DNA from: Sulfuricella denitrificans
Lineage (GTDB): Bacteria > Pseudomonadota > Gammaproteobacteria > Burkholderiales > Sulfuricellaceae
Direction of reading: 5' to 3'
DNA: 64,000 bases
Assembly (NCBI GenBank): GCA_002632355.1
Contig: NSJJ01000003.1
Coordinates: 124,001-188,000 of the forward strand
Within the stretch, counting starts at the first letter, position 1. Each line of letters begins with the position of its first letter. Made by a program: the position numbers and the translations under genes. The notes under the pieces were generated by a model. It had not been told where the DNA came from and searched no databases. It saw only the letters and a program-made list of their open reading frames with translations. Positions 1-9,293 of this stretch are shown one piece after another.

Positions 1-28
1 CCCCCCGATACAGATTCGGAGAGTTCTT

Positions 29-1159
29 GTGCCGCAACACCAGCCAGCCATACTCGTGCTCGCAGATGGGACAGTGTTTCGCGGTATTTCCATTGGTGCA
101 TCAGGCCATGCCGTAGGTGAGGTGGTATTCAATACCGCACTTACCGGGTACCAGGAAATCCTTAGCGACCCCTCATACTGCCGTCAGATCGTTACCCTGA
201 CCTATCCTCATATCGGCAATACCGGTACCAATCCTGATGATGCGGAATCCACAGGGATCCACGCGGCGGGGCTGGTGATTCGCGATCTCCCTTTGCTGTC
301 CAGCAACTGGCGCGAGACGGAATCTTTGCCGCAATATCTCCAGCGCCACAATGTGGTGGCGATTGCCGATATCGATACCCGCAAGCTGACCCGCATCCTG
401 CGTGACAAGGGTGCCCAGAGCGGTTGTTTGATGGCGGGAGAGATTGATGAATCCAGGGCGCTGGAACTGGCGCGCGGTTTCGCCGGCCTGGCGGGCATGG
501 ATCTGGCCAAGGTGGTGAGCCGTGCTCAAAGCGAGGTCTGGCTTGAGGGTGAGTGGCGTCTGGAGGGCGGCTTCGGGCAGCAGGAATCGCCAAAATATCA
601 CGTCGTGGCTTACGATTATGGCGTCAAGCGCAATATCCTGCGCATGCTGGCCGAACGCGGCTGCAAAGTGACTGTGCTGCCCGCCCAGACGCCGGTTGAA
701 GAAGTATTCAAACTCAATCCGGATGGCGTGTTTCTTTCCAACGGCCCGGGTGATCCCGAACCCTGTGACTACGCCATCAGTGCGATTCAGGCCGTGCTGG
801 AGAAAAAGATCCCTACTTTCGGCATCTGCCTTGGACACCAGTTGCTGGCACTGGCTTCCGGCGCAAAAACCATGAAAATGAAATTTGGCCACCACGGCGC
901 CAATCATCCGGTGCAGGATCTGGATAGCGGCCGGGTGATGATTACCAGCCAGAATCACGGTTTTGCAGTCGATCCGGCAACGCTGCCCGCCAATCTTCGC
1001 GTCACGCATAAATCTCTGTTCGACGGCAGCAATCAGGGTATTGCCCGCACCGATGTGCCGGCGTTCAGCTTTCAGGGCCACCCTGAAGCGAGCCCAGGGC
1101 CGCACGACGTGAGTTATCTGTTTGACCGCTTTATACAATTAATGAGGGAAAGATCGTGA
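29..1159 (+). CDS. carA: Carbamoyl-phosphate synthase small subunit
   Basis: This is the glutaminase subunit of carbamoyl-phosphate synthase. It takes ammonia from glutamine and passes it to CarB to make carbamoyl phosphate for pyrimidine and arginine synthesis in the cytoplasm. The 376-aa length is normal for CarA. An N-terminal small-subunit domain is followed by a class I glutamine amidotransferase domain. The nucleophile lies in GICLGHQ (Cys about residue 267) and the His/Glu pair in [13 protein letters not shown] near the C-terminus. The start is a GTG preceded by GGAGAG at 18-23, 5 nt away. carB follows after 78 nt filled by a heptamer repeat, and the TGA stop is part of the first repeat unit. 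Identification is secure from motifs and the carB neighbour. Confidence 0.97.
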   Translation: MPQHQPAILVLADGTVFRGISIGASGHAVGEVVFNTALTGYQEILSDPSYCRQIVTLTYPHIGNTGTNPDDAESTGIHAAGLVIRDLPLLSSNWRETESLPQYLQRHNVVAIADIDTRKLTRILRDKGAQSGCLMAGEIDESRALELARGFAGLAGMDLAKVVSRAQSEVWLEGEWRLEGGFGQQESPKYHVVAYDYGVKRNILRMLAERGCKVTVLPAQTPVEEVFKLNPDGVFLSNGPGDPEPCDYAISAIQAVLEKKIPTFGICLGHQLLALASGAKTMKMKFGHHGANHPVQDLDSGRVMITSQNHGFAVDPATLPANLRVTHKSLFDGSNQGIARTDVPAFSFQGHPEASPGPHDVSYLFDRFIQLMRERS

Positions 1160-1231
1160 AATGTGAAATGTGAAATGTGAAATGCACAATTCCTGTGCTT
1201 CACCCTTCACCCTTCACCCTTCACCCTTCAC
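1156..1231. repeat. Heptamer inverted array between carA and carB
   Basis: Four tandem copies of GTGAAAT (1156-1183) are followed by a small perfect stem-loop (GCACA at 1184-1188, TGTGC at 1194-1198), then four copies of TTCACCC plus a partial TTCAC (1199-1231). The GTGAA cores on the left can pair with the TTCAC cores on the right. This gives a ladder of 5-bp helices separated by 2x2 internal loops. The carA stop codon (1157-1159) sits in the first unit. The last unit ends 6 nt before the carB ATG, which leaves no purine-rich ribosome binding site. Two similar elements lie at 8383-8464 and 46705-46792. Function is unknown. Confidence 0.93.
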
Positions 1232-1237
1232 GCATTC

Positions 1238-4200
1238 ATGCCAAAACGTACCGACATAAAATCCATTCTCATCATAGGTGCCGGACCGATCGTTATCGGC
1301 CAGGCCTGTGAATTCGATTACTCCGGAGCCCAGGCTTGTAAAGCGCTGCGCGAAGAGGGGTATCGCGTCATTCTGGTCAATTCCAATCCCGCTACCATCA
1401 TGACCGACCCGGGCATGGCAGATGCAACCTATATCGAGCCGATCACCTGGCAGGTAGTGGAAAAAATCATCGAGAAAGAGCGACCTGATGTGCTGCTGCC
1501 GACCATGGGTGGTCAGACCGCGTTGAACTGCGCGCTAGACCTGGCCAAGCATGGGGTGCTGGAAAAATACTCGGTGGAAATGATTGGCGCCACCAAGGAA
1601 GCGATCGACAAGGCCGAGGACAGGGAAAAGTTCAAGAAGGCGATGGAAAAAATCGGCCTTGCCTGCCCACGCGCGGCCATTGCCCACAGCCTGGAAGAGG
1701 CTTTCCAGGTGCAGGCCATGGTCGGGTATCCCACGATTATCCGGCCTTCCTTCACCATGGGCGGCTCCGGCGGCGGCATTGCCTACAACAAGGAAGAATT
1801 TGTCGCTATCTGCGAGCGCGGCCTGGAAGCCTCGCCCACGCGCGAACTGCTGATCGAGGAATCGGTGATCGGCTGGAAAGAATACGAGATGGAGGTGGTG
1901 CGCGACAAGAAGGACAACTGCATTATCATCTGTTCGATCGAGAACTTCGATGCCATGGGCGTGCATACCGGCGATTCCATTACTGTCGCGCCGGCCCAGA
2001 CGCTGACTGACCGCGAATACCAGATCATGCGCAACGCGTCGCTGGCGGTGCTGCGTGAAATTGGCGTGGAAACAGGCGGATCCAACGTGCAGTTCGGCAT
2101 CAACCCGAAAGACGGGAAAATGGTGGTGATCGAGATGAATCCGCGCGTGTCGCGTTCCTCGGCGCTGGCATCCAAAGCCACCGGCTTCCCTATTGCCAAA
2201 GTGGCGGCCAAGCTGGCGATTGGCTACACCCTGGACGAACTGCAGAACGATATTACGGGCGGCGCCACGCCAGCCTCGTTCGAGCCCAGTATTGATTATG
2301 TAGTGACCAAGATTCCGCGTTTCGCATTCGAAAAATTTCCCCAGGCCAATGACCGCCTGACTACCCAGATGAAATCGGTAGGCGAGGTGATGGCGATGGG
2401 GCGCACTTTCCAGGAATCGCTGCAGAAGGCGCTGCGCGGTCTGGAAACCGGCAATGACGGCCTGGACGAAAAGACGACGGATATCAATGTGTTGGAAACC
2501 GAACTGGGCGAACCCGGCCCGGAACGCATCTGGTATATCGCTGACGCCATGCGCTGCGGCATGACGCAGGAACAGATCTACCAGTTGACCCATGTCGACC
2601 CCTGGTTCCTGGCGCAAATGAAGGACCTGATCGTGCAGGAGCAGGCGCTGTCCGGGCGCAAGCTGGCCGAACTTTCACGCGACGAGATGCGACGTCTCAA
2701 GCGCAGCGGATTCTCTGATAGCCGTCTGGCAAAACTGCTGGGTGTAACGCAGCATGAAATGAGAAGCACGCGCCAGGCACTAGGCGTGCGTCCGGTTTAC
2801 AAGCGCGTGGACACCTGTGCGGCCGAATTTTCCACGCACACCGCGTACATGTATTCAAGTTACGAGGAAGAGTGCGAGTCAGCGCCTACGGGCAATAAAA
2901 AGATCATGGTGCTGGGCGGCGGCCCCAACCGTATCGGTCAGGGGATTGAATTCGATTACTGCTGCGTGCATGCGGCATTCGCGATGCGCGAAGATGGCTA
3001 CGAGACCATCATGGTCAACTGCAATCCGGAAACCGTTTCCACGGACTATGACACTTCTGATCGCCTGTATTTCGAGCCGCTGACGCTGGAAGATGTGCTG
3101 GAAATCGTCCACGTCGAGAAACCCTACGGCGTGATCGTGCAGTATGGCGGCCAGACGCCGCTCAAGCTGGCACGCGATCTGGAAGCCAATGGCGTATCCA
3201 TCATCGGCACCACGCCGGACATGATCGATGCCGCCGAGGACCGCGAACGTTTCCAGAAGCTGCTGCACGACCTCAAGCTCAAGCAGCCGCCCAACCGCAC
3301 GGCGCGCGCCCCGGAGGCTGCCATCCAGGCAGCCGAGGAAATCGGCTATCCCCTGGTGGTGCGGCCTTCCTACGTGCTGGGTGGTCGCGCAATGGAAATC
3401 GTGCACCAGCAGTCCGATCTCGAACGCTACATGCGCGAAGCGGTCAAGGTCTCGAATGATTCCCCGGTGCTGCTCGACCGTTTCCTCAATGACGCCACCG
3501 AAGTGGACGTGGATGCCATTTGCGACGGTACCGATGTACTGATCGGCGGCATCATGGAACACATCGAGGAAGCGGGTGTGCATTCCGGTGATTCTGCGTG
3601 TTCCCTGCCGCCCTACAGCCTGTCGCAGGAAATGCAGGATGAATTGCGGCGCCAGACCGTTGCCATGGCCAAAGGGCTGAACGTGGTCGGCCTGATGAAC
3701 GTGCAGTTCGCCATTCAGGGTCAGACGGTCTATGTGCTGGAAGTGAACCCGCGCGCTTCGCGTACCGTGCCCTTCGTTTCCAAGGCCACCGGCGTGCCGC
3801 TGGCCAAGGTCGCGGCACGCTGCATGGTGGGCCAGAGCCTGAAACAGCAGGGCGTGACACGCGAGGTGATTCCGCCGTTTTTCTCGGTGAAGGAGGCGGT
3901 ATTCCCCTTTATCAAGTTCCCAGGCGTGGATCCTATTCTTGGGCCGGAAATGAAATCTACCGGCGAGGTCATGGGCGTGGGAAATACCTTCGCGGAAGCT
4001 TTCCTCAAGTCGCAAATGGCGGCAAGCGTGAAGCTGCCTTCTGGCGGTAAGGTGCTGATCAGCGTGAGGAATTCGGACAAGGAAAGAGTGGTGGATATCG
4101 CCCGCAACTTGGCTGAGCTCGGTTTTGGTCTTTATGCCACGCGGGGCACTGCCGTGGCGATTCAGGAGGCGGGTATTCAGGTTACCGCCGTCAATAAAGT

Positions 4201-4441
4201 ACATGAAGGCCGTCCGCATATCGTTGATCTGATCAAGAATGGCGAAATCAGCCTGATCATCAACACCGTCGAGGACAGGCGTGCAGTGCAGGATTCCTAT
4301 GCCATTCGCCATGCCACCCTGCAGCAACGGATTACCTACTACACGACCCTGTCCGGCGCGCGCGCAGCGTGCATCGGGATGCAGCATATGAAAGAATTGC
4401 AGGTGTATGGTTTGCAGGAATTGCACCAGCGCCTGGGGTGA
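1238..4441 (+). CDS. carB: Carbamoyl-phosphate synthase large subunit
   Basis: CarB makes carbamoyl phosphate from bicarbonate, ammonia delivered by CarA, and two ATP. The 1067 residues match the family length. They comprise two homologous ATP-grasp halves (roughly 1-400 and 550-930, the first opening with GAGPIVIGQ and the second with GGGPNRIGQ), a linking oligomerisation segment, and a C-terminal MGS-like allosteric domain (about 940-1067) that in relatives binds UMP or ornithine. The ATG at 1238 is the only sensible start, because the conserved N-terminus [14 protein letters not shown] begins there. There is no Shine-Dalgarno sequence: pyrimidine-rich TTCACCC repeats occupy the position. 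Translation may therefore depend on coupling to carA or on an A/U-rich start context. A strong hairpin terminator follows at 4462. Confidence 0.98.
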   Translation: MPKRTDIKSILIIGAGPIVIGQACEFDYSGAQACKALREEGYRVILVNSNPATIMTDPGMADATYIEPITWQVVEKIIEKERPDVLLPTMGGQTALNCALDLAKHGVLEKYSVEMIGATKEAIDKAEDREKFKKAMEKIGLACPRAAIAHSLEEAFQVQAMVGYPTIIRPSFTMGGSGGGIAYNKEEFVAICERGLEASPTRELLIEESVIGWKEYEMEVVRDKKDNCIIICSIENFDAMGVHTGDSITVAPAQTLTDREYQIMRNASLAVLREIGVETGGSNVQFGINPKDGKMVVIEMNPRVSRSSALASKATGFPIAKVAAKLAIGYTLDELQNDITGGATPASFEPSIDYVVTKIPRFAFEKFPQANDRLTTQMKSVGEVMAMGRTFQESLQKALRGLETGNDGLDEKTTDINVLETELGEPGPERIWYIADAMRCGMTQEQIYQLTHVDPWFLAQMKDLIVQEQALSGRKLAELSRDEMRRLKRSGFSDSRLAKLLGVTQHEMRSTRQALGVRPVYKRVDTCAAEFSTHTAYMYSSYEEECESAPTGNKKIMVLGGGPNRIGQGIEFDYCCVHAAFAMREDGYETIMVNCNPETVSTDYDTSDRLYFEPLTLEDVLEIVHVEKPYGVIVQYGGQTPLKLARDLEANGVSIIGTTPDMIDAAEDRERFQKLLHDLKLKQPPNRTARAPEAAIQAAEEIGYPLVVRPSYVLGGRAMEIVHQQSDLERYMREAVKVSNDSPVLLDRFLNDATEVDVDAICDGTDVLIGGIMEHIEEAGVHSGDSACSLPPYSLSQEMQDELRRQTVAMAKGLNVVGLMNVQFAIQGQTVYVLEVNPRASRTVPFVSKATGVPLAKVAARCMVGQSLKQQGVTREVIPPFFSVKEAVFPFIKFPGVDPILGPEMKSTGEVMGVGNTFAEAFLKSQMAASVKLPSGGKVLISVRNSDKERVVDIARNLAELGFGLYATRGTAVAIQEAGIQVTAVNKVHEGRPHIVDLIKNGEISLIINTVEDRRAVQDSYAIRHATLQQRITYYTTLSGARAACIGMQHMKELQVYGLQELHQRLG

Positions 4442-4461
4442 CCAACTGGAAGCATGAATTG

Positions 4462-4487
4462 TGCGGATTGGGGCGACCCAATCCGCA
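4462..4487 (+). terminator. Terminator hairpin after carB
   Basis: A perfect 11-bp inverted repeat (TGCGGATTGGG at 4462-4472, CCCAATCCGCA at 4477-4487) encloses a GCGA tetraloop and is followed by a moderately T-rich stretch (TTGTTATTTGATTT). It lies 20 nt after the carB stop and 29 nt before greA. It probably separates carAB transcription from greA. Confidence 0.8.
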
Positions 4488-4516
4488 TTGTTATTTGATT
4501 TCAAGGAATATGAATT

Positions 4517-4993
4517 ATGAGTAAAGTCCCACTGACTGTCATCGGAGCCGAACTGTTGCGCAGCGAACTGCAGAATTTGAAAAACGTCGAACGGCCCAAT
4601 GTGATTGCCGCCATCGCGGAAGCACGTTCGCACGGAGATCTGTCGGAAAATGCCGAATACGATGCGGCCAAGGAGCGCCAGAGTTTCGTCGAGGGTCGTA
4701 TTGCCGAAGTCGAGGGGAAACTCTCCAATGCCCAGATCATCGATCCCAAACTACTGGATGCTGAAGGCCGCTGCGTGTTCGGTGCGACTGTGGAACTGGA
4801 AGATATGGAAAATGGCGACAAGTCCACCTATCAAATCGTGGGGGACGATGAAGCCGACATCAAGCAGGGAAAAATATCCATCAGTTCCCCGATTGCGCGC
4901 GCCCTGATCGGCAAGTATGCCGGTGATGTGGCGGAAGTCATGGCGCCGGGCGGTGTTCGCGAATATGAAATTCTGGATGTGAAATATATCTGA
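4517..4993 (+). CDS. greA: Transcription elongation factor GreA
   Basis: GreA enters the RNA polymerase secondary channel and stimulates cleavage of backtracked transcripts. The 158-aa protein has the N-terminal antiparallel coiled coil (about 1-75) carrying the conserved tip motif [17 protein letters not shown]. The acidic tip residues Asp41 and Glu44 fall at the same numbers as in E. coli GreA. A C-terminal FKBP-like domain follows. AAGGA upstream of the ATG is a good ribosome binding site. The TGA stop overlaps the ATG of the downstream DUF4149 gene (TGATG), so the two are probably translationally coupled. The carB-greA neighbourhood is common in proteobacteria. Confidence 0.97.
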   Translation: MSKVPLTVIGAELLRSELQNLKNVERPNVIAAIAEARSHGDLSENAEYDAAKERQSFVEGRIAEVEGKLSNAQIIDPKLLDAEGRCVFGATVELEDMENGDKSTYQIVGDDEADIKQGKISISSPIARALIGKYAGDVAEVMAPGGVREYEILDVKYI

Positions 4994-5448
4994 TGAACCG
5001 TTTCGCCGACAAACTGGCTTTGGTATCCATCACGCTATGGGTCGGTGCACTGTGGGCGATCGGTTATCTTGCGGCGCCAGTGCTGTTTTCAGTGTTGGAC
5101 GACAAGAGCTTGGCTGGCATGCTGGCGGGCAGAATGTTCACGCTGGTCGCCTATGTCGGCATGGGGAGTGGCGCCTATCTCCTGGTTCACCGGCTGGTGG
5201 GCTTTGGCAGTGGCGCACTGAAACAGGGGTTTTTCTGGGCTGCACTGGCCATGCTGCTGCTGGCTGTCGCCGGACACTTCGGCATTCAGCCCATTCTTGA
5301 AAGCCTCAAAAATCAGGCGCTGCCGAAGGAAGTCATGGAAAGCATGTTCCGGGACCGTTTCGCGCGCTGGCACGGCGTTTCCAGTATCGTTTACCTGATA
5401 CAGAGCCTGCTTGGCGTGGTGCTTGTCCTTGCGCCGCGCCGGGGCTAG
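4993..5448 (+). CDS. DUF4149 membrane protein
   Basis: A 151-aa integral membrane protein of the DUF4149 type. About four hydrophobic segments are visible (near residues 8-32, 44-66, 78-96 and 128-147), with a polar loop containing RFARWHG. The family has no assigned biochemical role, but in betaproteobacteria it is often found between greA and yhbY, as here. It overlaps greA by one base. Its TAG stop shares the palindrome CTAG (5445-5448) with the TAG stop of the convergent yhbY, so the two coding regions overlap tail to tail by four bases. Confidence 0.85.
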   Translation: MNRFADKLALVSITLWVGALWAIGYLAAPVLFSVLDDKSLAGMLAGRMFTLVAYVGMGSGAYLLVHRLVGFGSGALKQGFFWAALAMLLLAVAGHFGIQPILESLKNQALPKEVMESMFRDRFARWHGVSSIVYLIQSLLGVVLVLAPRRG

Positions 5449-5744
5449 TTCTTTGGCAATACAAGTTTAGGTTGTCTGGCGGCCTTGTAAATAACCAGCG
5501 TTTTTCCAATGTGCTGTGCGGGCGCGGCTTCCAGGGCATTGCATATTTCCGCTAACATGGTTTCACGCTGTTCGTGATCGCCGCTGGCAACCTTGATTTT
5601 GATCAGTTCATGGCTGTTCAGGCTGCGCTCGATTTCCTTCATTACGGCTTCGGTGAGACCTGCGTCGCCGATCTGGACCACGGGATTGAGCGAGTGGGCC
5701 TGCGCGCGCAGAAAGCGGCGCTGACCGGAGGTTAAATTCAACAT
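5445..5744 (-). CDS. yhbY: RNA-binding protein YhbY (CRM domain)
   Basis: A 99-aa single CRM-domain protein. In relatives this fold binds the 50S ribosomal precursor and helps assembly. The sequence begins [19 protein letters not shown] and contains the CRM signature [13 protein letters not shown] followed by HELIKIKV. An in-frame extension to 5822 is possible, but it would overlap rlmE antisense and is not conserved-looking, so the ATG at 5744 was chosen. It is divergent from rlmE with only 36 nt between the starts, an arrangement shared with many betaproteobacteria and fitting for two ribosome-assembly genes. Confidence 0.92.
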   Translation of the reverse strand: MLNLTSGQRRFLRAQAHSLNPVVQIGDAGLTEAVMKEIERSLNSHELIKIKVASGDHEQRETMLAEICNALEAAPAQHIGKTLVIYKAARQPKLVLPKN

Positions 5745-5780
5745 GCTGTTAATGATCCAAAAAATGCGACAGTCTACCTT

Positions 5781-6410
5781 ATGAAACGAAGCCGAACCAG
5801 CAAAGCATGGATGCGCGAACACGTCAATGATCCCTACGTGCTACTGGCGAACAAGGAGGGATACCGTTCACGGGCTGTCTACAAACTGATCGAACTGGAT
5901 GAGCGCGATCATTTGCTTAAGGGCGGGATGACCGTGGTCGACCTCGGAGCTGCTCCCGGCGGATGGACCCAGGTGGCGGCAAAAAAGATTGGGCCATCCG
6001 GTGTGCTGGTGGCATTCGATATTCTGCCGATGGAACCCGTGCATGGAGCGCACTTCATTCAGGGCGATTTCCGCGAGGATGCCGCGCTGGCCAAGCTCAA
6101 CGAAGCATTGCATGGCCGCCCGGTGGATCTTGTGATTTCGGACATGGCCCCCAATATCAGCGGTGTCGGCGTTGCAGATCAGGCGCGCAGTATGCATCTT
6201 GCCGAGTTGGCGCTGGAGTTTTCTGGCCAACACCTGAAACCGGGGGGGGGCTTCCTGGTCAAAGTATTTCAAGGTGAGGGTTTTGACGACTTTGTTCGCG
6301 AGATGCGCGTGCATTTCGAACAGGTTTTTGTGCGCAAGCCCAAGGCGTCGCGGGGCCGCAGTACGGAAGTCTATATGCTGGGTAAAGGCTTGCGCGGGCA
6401 AGGGAAATAA
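5781..6410 (+). CDS. rlmE: 23S rRNA (uridine-2'-O) methyltransferase RlmE
   Basis: RlmE (RrmJ/FtsJ) methylates the 2'-OH of U2552 in 23S rRNA on the 50S subunit using SAM. The 209-aa protein is the expected length. The SAM-binding motif [12 protein letters not shown] is at about residues 53-64. The catalytic K-D-K-E tetrad is visible as Lys35, Asp121 (SDMAPN), Lys161 (VKVFQG) and Glu196 (STEVYML), each three positions before the E. coli numbers. The next gene is ftsH, the same rlmE-ftsH order as in E. coli. The 67-nt gap to ftsH probably contains or extends the ftsH leader. Confidence 0.97.
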   Translation: MKRSRTSKAWMREHVNDPYVLLANKEGYRSRAVYKLIELDERDHLLKGGMTVVDLGAAPGGWTQVAAKKIGPSGVLVAFDILPMEPVHGAHFIQGDFREDAALAKLNEALHGRPVDLVISDMAPNISGVGVADQARSMHLAELALEFSGQHLKPGGGFLVKVFQGEGFDDFVREMRVHFEQVFVRKPKASRGRSTEVYMLGKGLRGQGK

Positions 6411-6477
6411 ATCTTACCTCCATAGGGGTAAAGCGTTTAAAATTGAACGCAGTGATGTATTTTTGCAAGGAATGAGC

Positions 6478-8376
6478 TTGAATAATCTGATGAAAAACGT
6501 GGCCATCTGGCTGGTGATCGCTCTGGTTCTGATGACGCTGTTCAACCAGTTCGGAACGCGGCAGACGGCGCAAAGCCAGTTAGAATATTCGCAGTTCATT
6601 GATGAAGTGAAAAGCGGGAAAATCGCCAAGGTGACGATTGAAGGCCATACGCTGAAGAGCGTGACTACCGATGGCAAGCGTTTCACGACCTATGCGCCTT
6701 CTGACCCGTGGCTGGTTTCAGATATGCTCAAGAGCGGTGTGGTCGTCGAGGCCAAGCCCGAGGAAGAACCTTCCTTCCTGATGAATATTTTTGTTTCATG
6801 GTTCCCCATGCTGCTCCTGATCGGGGTGTGGGTGTTCTTCATGCGCCAGATGCAGGGGGGCGGCAAGGGCGGGGCTTTTTCTTTCGGCAAGAGCAAGGCT
6901 CGCCTGCTGGATGAGGCCACCAATACCGTGACTTTCGCTGATGTTGCCGGTTGCGATGAGGCCAAGGAAGAGGTTTCGGAACTGGTCGAGTTTCTGCGTG
7001 ACCCGAGCAAATTCCAGAAACTGGGCGGCAGGATTCCGCGTGGCGTACTAATGGTAGGTAATCCCGGTACCGGCAAGACCTTGCTGGCAAAGGCCATCGC
7101 CGGCGAGGCAAAGGTGCCGTTTTTCAGTATTTCCGGTTCCGATTTCGTTGAGATGTTCGTCGGCGTGGGCGCTGCGCGTGTGCGCGACATGTTCGAGCAG
7201 GCCAAGAAAAATTCACCCTGTATCATTTTTATTGACGAGATCGATGCTGTCGGTCGCCAGCGTGGTGCAGGCCTGGGAGGCGGCAACGACGAGCGTGAAC
7301 AGACGCTTAACCAGTTGCTGGTGGAAATGGACGGGTTCGAAGGCACTTCGGGCGTCATCGTGATTGCTGCCACCAACCGCCCTGATGTGCTGGATCCGGC
7401 ATTGTTGCGTCCGGGTCGTTTCGATCGCCAGGTAGTGGTGCCGCTGCCCGATATTCGCGGCCGCGAGCAGATTCTCATGGTACACATGCGCAAGGTGCCG
7501 ATAGCACCCGACGTGAAGGCAGATATTCTGGCACGTGGCACGCCCGGCATGTCCGGCGCGGATCTGGCCAATCTGGTGAACGAAGCCGCCCTGTTTGCCG
7601 CACGCTTCAACAAACGCCTGGTGGATATGGATGATTTCGAGCGAGCCAAGGACAAGATCATCATGGGGGCAGAGCGTCGCTCCATTGTGATGCCCGAAGA
7701 GGAGCGTAAAAATACTGCGTATCATGAATCCGGCCATGCCGTGGTAGCCCGCCTGCTGCCCAAGACCGATCCGGTGCATAAAGTCACCATTATTCCGCGT
7801 GGTCGTGCCCTGGGCGTGACCATGCAGTTGCCGGTCGAAGATCGCTACAGCCTGAATAGTGAGGGAATCCTGCAGAATATCGCCGTACTCTTCGGGGGGC
7901 GTATTGCTGAGGAAGTGTTCATGGGGCAGATGACCACGGGTGCCAGCAACGACTTCGAACGTGCTACCGAAATGGCGCGACGCATGGTGACCCAGTGGGG
8001 CATGAGCGATGCTCTGGGACCGATGGTTTATGGCGAGAACGAAGGCGAAGTGTTTCTTGGCCGCTCGGTGACGACGCACAAGAACATGTCCGAAGCGACC
8101 ATGCAGCAGGTAGACAAGGAAATTCGCCGTATCATCGACCAGCAATACGCCCTTGCGCGCAAGCTGATCGAGGACAATCGCGACAAGATCGAAGCGATGG
8201 CAAAGGCCCTGCTGGAATGGGAAACCATCGATGCAGAACAGATTGGCGATATCATGGAAGGCAAATCACCTCGTCCGCCCAAACCGAGTCAGGGGAGCGC
8301 AAGTCCGCCGCCACATGACAGTACACCAAGTGCGCCTGCAACGAACACTTCCTCCACGCCGGCGCAGGAAATTTGA
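6478..8376 (+). CDS. ftsH: ATP-dependent zinc metalloprotease FtsH
   Basis: FtsH is a membrane-anchored AAA+ protease that degrades misassembled membrane proteins and regulatory substrates. Two N-terminal transmembrane segments (about 5-25 and 100-122) flank a periplasmic domain. The AAA module has Walker A GNPGTGKT (about residue 194) and Walker B IIFIDEID. The zinc motif HESGH begins near His416. Two starts compete. The ATG at 6472 sits directly against the AAGGA ribosome binding site (6467-6471), whereas the in-frame TTG at 6478 lies 6 nt from it and gives 632 aa beginning [11 protein letters not shown], as in other betaproteobacterial FtsH proteins. The TTG is therefore preferred. A heptamer array follows the stop. 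Confidence 0.96.
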   Translation: MNNLMKNVAIWLVIALVLMTLFNQFGTRQTAQSQLEYSQFIDEVKSGKIAKVTIEGHTLKSVTTDGKRFTTYAPSDPWLVSDMLKSGVVVEAKPEEEPSFLMNIFVSWFPMLLLIGVWVFFMRQMQGGGKGGAFSFGKSKARLLDEATNTVTFADVAGCDEAKEEVSELVEFLRDPSKFQKLGGRIPRGVLMVGNPGTGKTLLAKAIAGEAKVPFFSISGSDFVEMFVGVGAARVRDMFEQAKKNSPCIIFIDEIDAVGRQRGAGLGGGNDEREQTLNQLLVEMDGFEGTSGVIVIAATNRPDVLDPALLRPGRFDRQVVVPLPDIRGREQILMVHMRKVPIAPDVKADILARGTPGMSGADLANLVNEAALFAARFNKRLVDMDDFERAKDKIIMGAERRSIVMPEEERKNTAYHESGHAVVARLLPKTDPVHKVTIIPRGRALGVTMQLPVEDRYSLNSEGILQNIAVLFGGRIAEEVFMGQMTTGASNDFERATEMARRMVTQWGMSDALGPMVYGENEGEVFLGRSVTTHKNMSEATMQQVDKEIRRIIDQQYALARKLIEDNRDKIEAMAKALLEWETIDAEQIGDIMEGKSPRPPKPSQGSASPPPHDSTPSAPATNTSSTPAQEI

Positions 8377-8382
8377 GGATGC

Positions 8383-8464
8383 GTGAAGGGTGAAGCCACT
8401 CGACTTCGCCTTATTGTGAAAAGTGAAAGCTAATCTCTTCACCCTTCACCCCTTCACCCTTCGC
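8383..8464. repeat. Heptamer inverted array between ftsH and folP
   Basis: This is a second member of the element family. Left-arm units are GTGAAGG, GTGAAG (8383-8395) and, after a spacer, GTGAAAA and GTGAAAG (8416-8429). Right-arm units are TTCACCC at 8438-8444, 8445-8451 and 8453-8459, then TTCGC. The outer arms GGGTGAAG and CTTCACCC are perfectly complementary, so the whole 80-nt stretch can fold back. It starts 7 nt after the ftsH stop and ends 4 nt before the folP ATG. It is less regular than the carA/carB copy, with one extra C breaking the right-arm register. Confidence 0.88.
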
Positions 8465-8468
8465 AAAC

Positions 8469-9293
8469 ATGCTCCACTGCGGCCGTTTCACCCTTCCCCT
8501 TGATCGCCCCCTCATCATGGGTGTCGTCAATGTCACGCCCGATTCCTTTTCGGATGGCGGTCAGTTCTATTCTATTGAACGTGCCATCGAACATGCCAGA
8601 CAGTTGATCAGGGAGGGGGCAGATTTGCTCGATATCGGCGGCGAATCGACCCGCCCTGGTGCGCAGGCGGTTGGCATCGATGAAGAACTGCAGCGAATTC
8701 TGCCTGTGCTCGAAGGCTTGAGTGATTGTGGTGTGCCGCTTTCGGTAGATACACAGAAGCCTGATGTGATGCGAGCAGCAATCCGGGCTGGCGCCGACAT
8801 GATCAATGACGTCAATGCGCTGCGCGCCGAAGGCGCGCTGCGGGCAGTGGCGGATTCGGCTGTCGCGGTATGCCTGATGCACATGCTGGGCGAACCGCGC
8901 ACCATGCAGCAGAACCCTGTTTACCAGGATGTCACGGCTGAGGTGGGGGCTTTTCTGGAAGAACGTATTGCCGCAACGGAACAGGCCGGAATTGCGCGTA
9001 AGCGTATTGTTGCCGACCCCGGCTTTGGCTTTGGCAAAACGCTGGAACAGAATCTGGCCATGCTGAAACACCTGGATTCCTTCATTGCGCTGGGTGTGCC
9101 CCTGCTGGCGGGACTGTCGCGCAAATCAATACTGGGGTCATTGACTGGGCTGCCGGTGGAGGAAAGAATGGTTGCCAGTGTTGCCGCCGCCGTCATTTCG
9201 GCCATGAAGGGCGCCAGAATTTTGCGTGTGCATGATGTCAAAGAGACCAGGCAGGCGCTGCAGATTGTCAGTGCAGTTGAGGGAATGAGATGA
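8469..9293 (+). CDS. folP: Dihydropteroate synthase
   Basis: FolP condenses p-aminobenzoate with 6-hydroxymethyl-dihydropterin pyrophosphate in folate synthesis and is the sulfonamide target. The 274-aa TIM-barrel protein shows the two family signatures, [15 protein letters not shown] near residue 17 and [11 protein letters not shown] near residue 57. The C-terminal part has PGFGFGK and the LAGLSRKS pterin/phosphate-binding motif. The start follows a heptamer array directly and has no visible Shine-Dalgarno sequence. The stop overlaps the glmM start by ATGA, so folP-glmM is a coupled pair, the usual proteobacterial ftsH-folP-glmM order. Confidence 0.97.
   Translation: MLHCGRFTLPLDRPLIMGVVNVTPDSFSDGGQFYSIERAIEHARQLIREGADLLDIGGESTRPGAQAVGIDEELQRILPVLEGLSDCGVPLSVDTQKPDVMRAAIRAGADMINDVNALRAEGALRAVADSAVAVCLMHMLGEPRTMQQNPVYQDVTAEVGAFLEERIAATEQAGIARKRIVADPGFGFGKTLEQNLAMLKHLDSFIALGVPLLAGLSRKSILGSLTGLPVEERMVASVAAAVISAMKGARILRVHDVKETRQALQIVSAVEGMR

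Noticed and set aside
2879-4633. Long minus-strand open frame (584 codons) opposite carB, and another opposite its first half (1535-2617).
   Set aside because: They are antisense to a highly conserved gene, have His/Gln-rich composition expected from reverse-reading its biased codons, and have no family resemblance or ribosome binding site.
6411-6477. GCGTT/AACGC inverted repeat in the rlmE-ftsH gap as a terminator.
   Set aside because: The stem is only 5 bp with an A+T loop and no T tail; the region is more likely the ftsH leader.
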